Part shown: positions 8,148 to 15,113 of the stretch, one piece after another
How the letters are laid out: every line of letters begins with the position of its first letter
How positions within the stretch are numbered: position 1 is the first letter of the stretch
Notes under the pieces: model-generated
The model's database searches: none
The model's input: only the letters and a program-made list of their open reading frames with translations
What the model was told of the DNA's origin: nothing
Assembly: GCA_902577875.1 (NCBI GenBank)
Contig: CACHAX010000003.1
Span: forward strand, 1-32,500
Source: an uncultured Pelagibacteraceae bacterium
GTDB lineage: Bacteria; Pseudomonadota; Alphaproteobacteria; Pelagibacterales; Pelagibacteraceae
Direction of reading: 5' to 3'
DNA length: 32,500 nucleotides
Program-made: the position numbers and the translations under genes

Positions 8148-9311
8148 ATGAGCGCGTTAGCACAAAACTATAAAAGAAAAAATCTTTCATTTGTAAAGGG
8201 AAAAGGTAGTTTTTTAATAACAGCCAAAGGAAAAAAATATTTAGATTTTGTACAAGGTATAGCAGTTAATTCACTTGGACATGCAAATAAAAAACTTATT
8301 AACGCTATTAATAAACAATCAAAAAAACTTTGGCATGTTTCCAACGCATTTAAAATTCCAGAGGGAGAAAAATTAGCTGGGAGATTAGTCAAAAAAACTT
8401 TTGCAGACTCAGTTATTTTTCAAAACAGTGGTGCAGAGGCTACCGAAGCTGCAATAAAAGTTGCTAGAAGGTATTTCTATTCAATTGGAAAAGAAAATAA
8501 AAACAGAATAATTTGTATAAAAAATTCATTTCATGGTAGAACAATTGCTGCAATCCATGCGAGTGGTTCAAAAAAAATGACACAAGGATTTGGACCAAAA
8601 ATACCTGGTTTCGATCATTTTAACTTTGGAGATCATAATAAACTAAAAAAGTTAATTAATAAAAATACTGCCGCTATTATGATAGAAACAGTCATGGGAG
8701 AAGGCGGTATTAAAGTAGTACCTAGTTGGTGCATCAAAGCTATAAGAAAATTATGTAACCAAAAAGGAATACTTTTAATTCTTGATGAAGTGCAATGTGG
8801 GATTGGAAGAAGTGGTAAGTTTTTTGCTTTTGAATACGCAAAAGTTAAACCAGATATAGTGCCTATAGCAAAAGGAATTGGTGGGGGTTTTCCTATTGGG
8901 GCAGTTTTGATGACAAAAAAAGTTGCTAAAGCTATGATACCAGGTACTCATGGTTCCACATTTGGTGGAAATCCTCTTGCAATGGCTGTAGGTAATGCTG
9001 TTTTAGATCAAATTAATAATAATCTACTCAATAACGTAAACAAAATGTCTAATTATTTTATAACTAATTTGGAGAAATTAAAAAAAAAATACCCCAAACT
9101 TATTAAAGAAGTAAGAGGAGTTGGTTTGTTAATAGGCCTTCAACTTTTTGATGACCAAACATTTTTTATTAAAAAATTAATGGAAAACAATTTATTAACA
9201 ATTAGAGCAGCAGAAAATGTTGTAAGAATACTTCCGCCATTAAACGTTAAAAAAAGTGAAATCGACATAGCTCTTAAAGCGATTAACAAAGTTTGCAATG
9301 AATTAAATTAA
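8148..9311 (+). CDS. argD: Acetylornithine aminotransferase (class III)
   Basis: Pyridoxal-phosphate enzyme that transaminates N-acetylglutamate semialdehyde to N-acetylornithine in arginine synthesis, and may also serve succinyl-diaminopimelate in lysine synthesis. Motifs visible are QNSGAEATEAAIKVARR (phosphate-binding region), SFHGRTIAA, LLILDEVQCGIGRSG with the cofactor-contacting Asp, and the Schiff-base lysine in VPIAKGIGGGFPIGAV. GTHGSTFGGNPLA follows. At 387 residues the length is normal. argF begins one base after its stop, so the two form an operon. The pairing with argF and the GTHGSTFGGNP motif argue for ArgD over 4-aminobutyrate transaminase. Confidence 0.95.
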   Translation: MSALAQNYKRKNLSFVKGKGSFLITAKGKKYLDFVQGIAVNSLGHANKKLINAINKQSKKLWHVSNAFKIPEGEKLAGRLVKKTFADSVIFQNSGAEATEAAIKVARRYFYSIGKENKNRIICIKNSFHGRTIAAIHASGSKKMTQGFGPKIPGFDHFNFGDHNKLKKLINKNTAAIMIETVMGEGGIKVVPSWCIKAIRKLCNQKGILLILDEVQCGIGRSGKFFAFEYAKVKPDIVPIAKGIGGGFPIGAVLMTKKVAKAMIPGTHGSTFGGNPLAMAVGNAVLDQINNNLLNNVNKMSNYFITNLEKLKKKYPKLIKEVRGVGLLIGLQLFDDQTFFIKKLMENNLLTIRAAENVVRILPPLNVKKSEIDIALKAINKVCNELN

Positions 9312-9312
9312 A

Positions 9313-10242
9313 ATGAAACATTTTATTAATTTGAGAGATATTCCATCAAAAGATTTAAGAAAGATAATTGCTGATGCAAAAAAAAGAAAAAAACTAAGGG
9401 AAAAATTAAGCACTCTAGAAGTAGATAAAGGAGCTCCTTTAAAAGGAAAAATGTTAGTCCAAATGTTTGAGAAGCCTAGTTCAAGGACTAGAATAAGTTT
9501 TTATTTAGCAATAAAACAGCTTGGAGGAAGTGCTTTAACTTTACGATCAAATGAGCTTCATTTAGGGCAAGGAGGGGAAAGTATTGCAGATACTGCAAAA
9601 ATCCTGTCTACATATGGTGATGGTTTTATGTTTAGAACAGATAGTGATAAGAAAGTTAATGACTTTAAAAAATATCTAAATATCCCGATAATAAACGGTT
9701 TGAGTCCATCGTCTCATCCAACTCAGGTATTATCTGATGTTTTTACTGTAGAGGAAATAAAAAAAAAACCTATTTCAAAACTAAAAATTTGTTGGATAGG
9801 TGATTCCAATAATGTTTTAGATAGTTTAATAGAAGCTTCTGTAAAATTTTCATTTAGATTGAATATTGGTTGTCCGAAGAAATTTGAGCCAAAAAAGAAA
9901 ATTAGAGATTGGGTTAAAAAAAATAATAAGAAAATCTTTTTATACAATAATCCAGAAAAAGCGGTTGAAGAAGCTGATGTAATTTTCTCAGATAAAGTAA
10001 TATCTATGAATGATAAAGTTGATAAGAAAAGAAAGATAAAACAATTTAAGAAATTTAAAATAAAAAAAGAATTAATGGGTCACGCAAAAAAAAATTGTAT
10101 TTTTTTACATTGTTTGCCTAGAGGTAATGAAGTTGAAGATGATGTATTTTTAGGAGAAAATTCTTATGTTTGGCAACAGGCTTTAAACAGAGTACATGTC
10201 CAAAAAAGCATATTATTATATTGTTTTGGTAAATTAAGGTAG
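9313..10242 (+). CDS. argF: Ornithine carbamoyltransferase
   Basis: Joins carbamoyl phosphate and ornithine to give citrulline, the sixth step of arginine synthesis. The carbamoyl-phosphate loop SSRTR is at residues 56-60 (STRTR in most), HPTQ at 135-138 (HPCQ in many relatives) and the ornithine-side FLHCLPRGNEV in the last 50 residues. HCLPR separates it from aspartate carbamoyltransferase. The length of 309 residues is normal. It is packed directly against argD. Its 3' end overlaps the convergent cytochrome c gene by 9 bp, leaving no room for a terminator. Confidence 0.95.
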   Translation: MKHFINLRDIPSKDLRKIIADAKKRKKLREKLSTLEVDKGAPLKGKMLVQMFEKPSSRTRISFYLAIKQLGGSALTLRSNELHLGQGGESIADTAKILSTYGDGFMFRTDSDKKVNDFKKYLNIPIINGLSPSSHPTQVLSDVFTVEEIKKKPISKLKICWIGDSNNVLDSLIEASVKFSFRLNIGCPKKFEPKKKIRDWVKKNNKKIFLYNNPEKAVEEADVIFSDKVISMNDKVDKKRKIKQFKKFKIKKELMGHAKKNCIFLHCLPRGNEVEDDVFLGENSYVWQQALNRVHVQKSILLYCFGKLR

Positions 10243-10773
10243 AGGTATGGGGTTATCTGAATTTTGATTAAGATATAAGATAACGGAAGCTCTATCCTTC
10301 TCTTTCCTCAATCCTGCGAATGCCATTTTAGTGCCTTTGATATAGCTTTGAGGTTTTTTTAAGTACCCATTCATTTCTTCAAATGTCCAATCTTTGTCAT
10401 ATGCCGCCATTGCTTTTGAGTATTTATAATCTTGTTTTGATGCAATTTTTCTTCCTAACACACCGTATAGCGCAGGTCCGATTTTATTTTCTCCCCCTTT
10501 ATTTACTAAGTGGCAAGCTGAACATTTTTTGAAAACTTTCTCCCCATGAGAAACATCTCCTAATGCAAGTAATGCAGAAATATCAACTTTTTCCTCAATT
10601 TTTTTTGCTGTTGAATTTGAAACTTGGGTGCTTTCCTGAATATCTACTTTGTATGCTGATTTCTCTGGTTTATCTACAAGGAAAGCGATATCTGAAATTT
10701 TCCCAATTCCAATTACAAGTAGCGCAATAAGAAGTACAGCTGCAATAATTTTGTTTATTTCAAATGAATCCAT
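10234..10773 (-). CDS. Membrane-anchored class I cytochrome c (CycM-like)
   Basis: Periplasmic electron carrier tethered to the inner membrane, probably passing electrons from the bc1 complex to a terminal oxidase. Residues about 8-30 form an uncleaved hydrophobic anchor. A linker leads to one heme site CSACH (residues 84-88), followed by the mitochondrial-type GPALYGVLGRK, and an axial methionine in GTKMAFAG (Met150). The length (179) and order match alphaproteobacterial CycM / cytochrome c552. It stands alone on the minus strand, convergent with argF and divergent from kdsB. A 95-bp spacer with a GC-rich dyad lies upstream. Confidence 0.93.
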   Translation of the reverse strand: MDSFEINKIIAAVLLIALLVIGIGKISDIAFLVDKPEKSAYKVDIQESTQVSNSTAKKIEEKVDISALLALGDVSHGEKVFKKCSACHLVNKGGENKIGPALYGVLGRKIASKQDYKYSKAMAAYDKDWTFEEMNGYLKKPQSYIKGTKMAFAGLRKEKDRASVILYLNQNSDNPIPLP

Positions 10774-10838
10774 TATTTCTTTTTATTAAGCTCGTATAAC
10801 ATGTTAAACAAATTTACACGAAATTTAATTTATAAATT

Positions 10839-10855
10839 TGCGTCTCAAAGACGCA
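10839..10855. repeat. GC-rich perfect inverted repeat between cytochrome c and kdsB starts
   Basis: TGCGTCT, a 3-nt spacer (CAA), then AGACGCA: a perfect 7-bp dyad, unusually GC-rich for this spacer. It lies 13 bp before the kdsB ATG and 65 bp before the divergent cytochrome ATG, just after an AT-rich TATAAA (10831-10836). It could be an operator or a 5'-UTR hairpin of kdsB. No U-tract follows on either strand, so a terminator is unlikely. Confidence 0.6.
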
Positions 10856-10868
10856 TAAATACGAATAA

Positions 10869-11603
10869 ATGAGCAATACAATTATAATAATTCCTTCACG
10901 ATTAGCAGCAACAAGACTTCCTCAAAAGCCATTAATAAAAATTAATAATAAAACTCTAATCATGCATGTATATGAAAAAGCTATACAAAGCAAAATTGGA
11001 GAGGTTTATGTTGCAACATGTGATGATGAAATTGCCTTAGAAGTAAGAAAAAATGGAGGTAAATTTATAATGACGGATATAAATCACTCAACTGGGACGG
11101 ATAGAGTATTTGAAGCCTCTCAAAAATTAGATTTAAAAGATATAGATTTTATTATGAATATCCAAGGTGATGAACCAATGATCAATCCATTAGACATTAA
11201 AAATTTAAATAAGTTAACTAAGGAAAAAAACTTAAATATTTCAACATTAGCTTACAAAATTGAGAAAAATGAAGATTATAAAAATGAAAATATTGTAAAA
11301 GTTATTACAAAAAACAAAATATCCTATAACTCAATATCAGAAGCTTTGAATTTTCATCGAGTAATTAAAGAAGACAGCTATGACAATATATATCAGCATT
11401 TTGGGATATACTTATTTAAGTATTCAGCTTTAAAAAAGTTTGTTAATTTAAAAAAAAGTAAAAATGAAATCAAAGAAAGACTGGAACAACTAAGAGCAAT
11501 CGATAATAATATGAAAATCGACGTGCTATTGGCAAATTATTTTTCCTCTGGAATTGATACTAAAAAAGATCTAGAAGAATACATAAATTTATTGAATAAA
11601 TAA
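10869..11603 (+). CDS. kdsB: 3-deoxy-manno-octulosonate cytidylyltransferase
   Basis: Activates Kdo with CTP to CMP-Kdo, the donor for lipid A-core assembly. The N-terminal nucleotide-binding stretch IIIIPSRLAATRLPQKPL matches the family's R..S.RLP.KPL signature. TCDDEIA follows, then IMNIQGDEPMI (family NVQGDEP), and the C-terminal LEQLRAI (LEQLR) expected of KdsB. The length of 244 residues is normal. The ATG at 10869 sits directly before the first beta-strand. pheA starts 4 bp downstream, so the two are probably co-transcribed although they serve different pathways. No Shine-Dalgarno sequence is visible. Confidence 0.95.
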   Translation: MSNTIIIIPSRLAATRLPQKPLIKINNKTLIMHVYEKAIQSKIGEVYVATCDDEIALEVRKNGGKFIMTDINHSTGTDRVFEASQKLDLKDIDFIMNIQGDEPMINPLDIKNLNKLTKEKNLNISTLAYKIEKNEDYKNENIVKVITKNKISYNSISEALNFHRVIKEDSYDNIYQHFGIYLFKYSALKKFVNLKKSKNEIKERLEQLRAIDNNMKIDVLLANYFSSGIDTKKDLEEYINLLNK

Positions 11604-11607
11604 CGAT

Positions 11608-12438
11608 ATGAAAATTGTTTACCAGGGAATTGCTGGAAGTTATAGTGAGAGTTGTGCAAAACATATGTTTCCGAATACAGAGACTATTCCTTGTAAAACT
11701 TTCGATGAATGTTTTGAAAAAGCACATGAAGATAGTAATATCAGAGCAATCATACCAGAGTCCAACAAAACTACAGGAAACATTGGAGTAGAATATTTAA
11801 TTTTTAAACATAGGTTAAATATTTATGAAGAATTTTTTTTCCCAATCAATCATAATTTAATTGGTATAAAAGGATCAAAATTAAAAGACATTAAAAATGT
11901 TTATTCCCATGCTCAAGCATTAAGTCAAGCTTCAGAATTTATAAAAAAAAATAAATTTTTTGCCAATGTTAGAGCTGATACTGCAGGTTCTGCAAAATAT
12001 ATTTCAGAAGAAAAAGATAAAACTAAAGCTGCAATTGCATCAAAATTAAGTGCTAAAATTTATGATTTAGAAATTTTACAGGAAAATATTCAGGATGTTA
12101 ATGATAACTACACAAGATTTCTGATAATGGGTAAAGATATAATTCAGCCAGAAATTGATAAAAATAATTTCATTACATCATTATTATTTAAACTTAGAGA
12201 GAGGCCGGCAGCTTTGTATTCTGCTTTGTCCGGTTTTGCTATTAATGGAGTGAATATGACGAAGCTTCAAAGTTTCCCAGAAAAAAATTCATTTTCTTCA
12301 TTCTTTTTCTTATGTGATATTGATGGACATTTGGATGATAAAAAAATAAAAAATTCACTAGAGGAGCTTGCTTTCCACTGTGAAGATATGCACGTCCTAG
12401 GTGTTTACAAAGCACATGAATTTAGGGAAAAAAAATAA
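11608..12438 (+). CDS. pheA: Prephenate dehydratase with ACT domain
   Basis: Converts prephenate to phenylpyruvate in phenylalanine synthesis. This is the monofunctional form without a chorismate mutase domain. The catalytic domain (about residues 1-180) begins IVYQGIAGSYSESCA and includes the SHAQALSQ stretch and the diagnostic TRF motif in NDNYTRFLIMG. The C-terminal ACT domain begins near residue 190 (LLFKLRERPAALYSALSGFA) and should bind phenylalanine for feedback. The usual ESRP of the ACT domain appears as QSFPEKN, so the allosteric site may differ. At 276 residues the length is typical of alphaproteobacterial PheA. Confidence 0.95.
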   Translation: MKIVYQGIAGSYSESCAKHMFPNTETIPCKTFDECFEKAHEDSNIRAIIPESNKTTGNIGVEYLIFKHRLNIYEEFFFPINHNLIGIKGSKLKDIKNVYSHAQALSQASEFIKKNKFFANVRADTAGSAKYISEEKDKTKAAIASKLSAKIYDLEILQENIQDVNDNYTRFLIMGKDIIQPEIDKNNFITSLLFKLRERPAALYSALSGFAINGVNMTKLQSFPEKNSFSSFFFLCDIDGHLDDKKIKNSLEELAFHCEDMHVLGVYKAHEFREKK

Positions 12439-12447
12439 TTAACTTTA

Positions 12448-12477
12448 TTGTAGATTAGAAAAAATTATTGTTATAAT
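12448..12477 (+). promoter_or_regulatory. Sigma-70-type promoter of the SRP RNA gene
   Basis: TTGTAG (-35, 12448-12453), an 18-bp spacer and a perfect TATAAT (-10, 12472-12477). The -10 lies six bases before the first G of the predicted SRP RNA at 12484, the spacing expected for transcription initiation. It fits in the short gap after the pheA stop at 12438. The same promoter may also drive dnaX-ybaB-recR. Confidence 0.7.
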
Positions 12478-12483
12478 ACATTT

Positions 12484-12571
12484 GGAGGCCTTCCAGGTGG
12501 GATTACCATGAACTCCCCCAGACTTGAAAAAGAGCAAGGGTAATGAGTTTTTTCCAGGTTGGTTGGTCTCC
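12484..12571 (+). ncRNA. ffs: Small bacterial SRP RNA (4.5S)
   Basis: RNA scaffold of the signal recognition particle, binding Ffh to deliver inner-membrane proteins co-translationally. The 88-nt element closes with GGAGGCC (12484-12490) against GGTCTCC (12565-12571), including one G-U pair. Inside, ATTACC can pair with GGTAAT and AACTC with GAGTT. The apex reads CCAGA-CTT-GAAA-AAG-AGCAA, aligning with the canonical UCAGG-UCC-GGAA-GGA-AGCAG: the 3' AGCA of the symmetric Ffh loop is kept. The apical stem has changed to CTT/AAG with pairing retained, and the tetraloop is GAAA. A strong promoter sits at the right distance, and the dnaX-ybaB-recR context recurs next to SRP RNA genes elsewhere. 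The RNA ends four bases before the dnaX ATG. Confidence 0.9.
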
Positions 12572-12575
12572 TATT

Positions 12576-14186
12576 ATGACAATAAAATCTCAAGTTTTGG
12601 CATTAAAATATAGACCTCAAACATTTAAAGATTTGATAGGGCATGAGGAAATTGCCACTACAATTTATAATTCTATCAAAAATAATAATTCAGCTAATGC
12701 TTTTTTGTTTACCGGCATCAGGGGAATTGGAAAGACCACATTTGCAAGAATTGTAGCAAAAGCATTGAACTGTGAGCACGCCCTTGAAGGGAAGTGCGAA
12801 AAAAAATGCAGCCATTGCGAACCTATAGCAAATTCAAATCATATTGATGTTCTTGAAATGGATGCAGCAAGCAAAACAGGAGTAGATGATGTGAGAGAAC
12901 TAATAGAATTTTCTAGATATCCACCATCAGTAGCAAAATTTAAAATTTTTATCATCGATGAAGTACACATGTTAAGCAAACAAGCATTTAATGCATTGCT
13001 TAAGACATTGGAAGAGCCCCCAGAGTATTTAAAATTTATTTTTGCAACTACTGAAGTAAAAAAAATTCCAATTACTGTTATATCAAGGTGTCAAAGGTAT
13101 GATTTGTCTAGAGTTAAGTCTGAAGAGCTGTTTGTTTATTTAAAAGATATAACAACAAAAGAAAAAAAGCATGTTGAGGACAAAGCAATCAAATTAATAG
13201 CCAAATTATCGGAGGGGTCTGTTAGAGACGCATTATCTTTACTAGATAGAGCAACAATTTCTAACAACGATAATTCTCTGACATTTGAAGATGCTCAAAA
13301 GATTTTTGGCTATGTCAACAAAAGTTCATATATAGAATTATTAGAAATAATTTTTTTAGGTGATGAGGAAAAAATAATAGATCATTACAGAAAATTGTAC
13401 AATTCAGGTATTGAACCCAACCTATTTTTAAATGATTTCTTAGAGGTATTATATTTTGTTAAGAATATATCGTACATTGAAAATATAGGAAATAATTTCT
13501 CATTAAATGATAGTGATTACAAAAAAATAACTTCTTTATCAAAAGAAATAGACTCTAATGCCTTATTATTATTTTGGGAATTTACTTTAAAAACTTTAAA
13601 AGAAATAAATATAGTTGCTAATCCAAATTTATTAGTTGAGATGTTTCTTGTACAGTTAACCTATCTGAAAAAAAAAAATGTAATACAAAATAATCAGCAA
13701 AATGAACTATACAAAACCCCAATGAAAAATATAGATGTGAAAAATACTATAAACAAAGATGCAATTAACCAAATTAAAAATATTAAACAAGAAGAGGATA
13801 AAATTGAAAAAAAAAATACTCTAGAGATCAAAAATTTAGAAGATTTAATTAATATGTGCTTAGAAAAAAAAGAAATGAAGTTAAAATACGAATTAGAAAA
13901 TAATGTAAACTTAGTTTCTTTTTCAAATACAAATATCGAAATTTCTTTTAACGACAAGCTAAATAAGAGTTTCGTGAAAGATTTATCTGAAAAATTATAT
14001 GATTGGACAAAAAACCGTTGGCTAATTTCTTTTACAAAGGAAAAAGGTGCGATAAGTGAAAAAGATAAAAAGAATAATCTAAAAAAGAAAAAAATATCAG
14101 AGTACAAAAGCTCAAACGAATATAAAAACTTGTTGAATGCATTTCCTGATATTGAATTAATTAATATTGAAAAAAAAGATGACTGA
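12576..14186 (+). CDS. dnaX: DNA polymerase III subunits gamma/tau
   Basis: Clamp-loader ATPase of the replicative polymerase. With the ATG at 12576 it has 536 residues. Walker A GIRGIGKTT is at residues 47-55, the zinc cysteines are C66, C74, C78 and C81, and Walker B with the sensor region gives IIDEVHMLS near 127. VISRCQRYDLSR supplies the arginine finger. Domain III ends near residue 363 (EMFLVQLTYL), followed by a K/N/E-rich tail containing a short tau-like domain V. An earlier in-frame ATG at 12543 lies inside the SRP RNA and would add 11 residues without family support, so I rejected it. An 11-A run at 13668-13678 falls exactly at the end of domain III. The 3' end overlaps ybaB by 8 bp. 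Confidence 0.95.
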   Translation: MTIKSQVLALKYRPQTFKDLIGHEEIATTIYNSIKNNNSANAFLFTGIRGIGKTTFARIVAKALNCEHALEGKCEKKCSHCEPIANSNHIDVLEMDAASKTGVDDVRELIEFSRYPPSVAKFKIFIIDEVHMLSKQAFNALLKTLEEPPEYLKFIFATTEVKKIPITVISRCQRYDLSRVKSEELFVYLKDITTKEKKHVEDKAIKLIAKLSEGSVRDALSLLDRATISNNDNSLTFEDAQKIFGYVNKSSYIELLEIIFLGDEEKIIDHYRKLYNSGIEPNLFLNDFLEVLYFVKNISYIENIGNNFSLNDSDYKKITSLSKEIDSNALLLFWEFTLKTLKEINIVANPNLLVEMFLVQLTYLKKKNVIQNNQQNELYKTPMKNIDVKNTINKDAINQIKNIKQEEDKIEKKNTLEIKNLEDLINMCLEKKEMKLKYELENNVNLVSFSNTNIEISFNDKLNKSFVKDLSEKLYDWTKNRWLISFTKEKGAISEKDKKNNLKKKKISEYKSSNEYKNLLNAFPDIELINIEKKDD

Positions 14187-14496
14187 TTTTAATAAAATTC
14201 TTGAAAAAGCAAAAGAGATAGAAAAAAAAATGAAAGAAAGTCAGGAGAATCTTAAAAAGATTGAAGTTGACGGTGTTTCAGGAGGAGATGTGGTTAAAAT
14301 TACGCTTAATGGAGATGGAGAGATGACTAAAATTTTATTAAGCGATAAAGTACTAAAAGAAGATAAAGAGATAATTCAGGATTTAATCACTGCCGCACAT
14401 AATGATGCTAAAAATAAATTAAAATCAAAAACCTCCGAAGAAATATCTAAAGCGACTGGTGGATTAGGTGTACCCGGGTTTAAGTGGCCTTTATAA
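14179..14496 (+). CDS. ybaB: YbaB/EbfC-family nucleoid-associated protein
   Basis: Small dimeric DNA-binding protein of the YbaB/EbfC family, linked to nucleoid structure and often encoded with dnaX and recR. The N-terminal half is a charged amphipathic helix (FNKILEKAKEIEKKMKESQ). The C-terminal half carries the conserved VDGVSGGDVVKITLNGDGEM, close to the family's SGGGLVKVTVNG, and ends AHNDAKNKL...TGGLGVPGF. The ATG at 14179 gives 105 residues and overlaps the dnaX stop by 8 bp. An upstream in-frame TTG at 14167 was not chosen. recR follows after 4 bp. Confidence 0.92.
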   Translation: MTDFNKILEKAKEIEKKMKESQENLKKIEVDGVSGGDVVKITLNGDGEMTKILLSDKVLKEDKEIIQDLITAAHNDAKNKLKSKTSEEISKATGGLGVPGFKWPL

Positions 14497-14500
14497 TTAA

Positions 14501-15103
14501 ATGCAAAATCTTCCTGAAATAGACAATTTAATTAAACTAATATCTAAATTACCAGGTCTTGGACCTAAGTCTGCAAAAAGAATAATCTTAAAAATGATAA
14601 ATAATCGAAAAGAAATATTAAAACCTTTGGCTAATAATTTGAGCGATGTGTTTAAAAATATTGAACGTTGTAAAATTTGTGGAACATTAAAATCTAATAA
14701 TAATCCCTGCAATAATTGCGAAGATAAAAGTAAAAAATATAGTAAAATATGTGTAGTTGAAAATATTTCAGACCAATGGGCAATAGAAAGTTCATCAATT
14801 TTTCAAGGTTATTATCATATTCTAGGAGGCACTATCTCTGACAGTAATAACAGTAATAATAGAGAAAATTTGCTTATAAATTCTTTGATAGATAGAGTAA
14901 AAAATGACAGTATAGATGAAGTAATTTTAGCTACCAGTGCTACTGTTGAAGGACAAACTACTGCTTTTTATATTCAAGACAGTTTAAAAAATACTAATGT
15001 AAAAATTTCAAAACTAGCTCAAGGTTTGCCAGTTGGTGGAGAAATTGAGTCTTCAGATGATGGAACTCTAATATCTGCTTTTAAAAATAGAAGAGATTTA
15101 TAA
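14501..15103 (+). CDS. recR: Recombination mediator RecR
   Basis: Ring-forming protein that works with RecO (and RecF) to load RecA onto SSB-coated single-stranded gaps. The N-terminal helix-hairpin-helix is IKLISKLPGLGPKSAKRIIL (residues 11-30). A four-cysteine zinc site uses C57, C60, C70 and C73. The Toprim domain begins at ICVVENISDQWAIE, and the C-terminal VILATSATVEGQTTAFYI and KLAQGLPVGGEIES are characteristic. At 200 residues it is full length. It is the last gene of the ffs-dnaX-ybaB-recR cluster and ends 10 bp from the convergent glcB stop. Confidence 0.96.
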   Translation: MQNLPEIDNLIKLISKLPGLGPKSAKRIILKMINNRKEILKPLANNLSDVFKNIERCKICGTLKSNNNPCNNCEDKSKKYSKICVVENISDQWAIESSSIFQGYYHILGGTISDSNNSNNRENLLINSLIDRVKNDSIDEVILATSATVEGQTTAFYIQDSLKNTNVKISKLAQGLPVGGEIESSDDGTLISAFKNRRDL

Positions 15104-15113
15104 ATTTATATAA

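Noticed and set aside
12543-12575. Upstream in-frame ATG that would extend DnaX by 11 residues (MSFFQVGWSPI)
   Set aside because: It lies inside the 3' half of the SRP RNA, the added residues do not match the family, and the ATG at 12576 starts just before the conserved ALKYRPQTF.
13694-14107. 137-residue open frame antisense to dnaX
   Set aside because: It is rich in Phe and Ser because it is the complement of Lys/Glu-rich coding sequence, a usual shadow in AT-rich genes; it has no family motifs.
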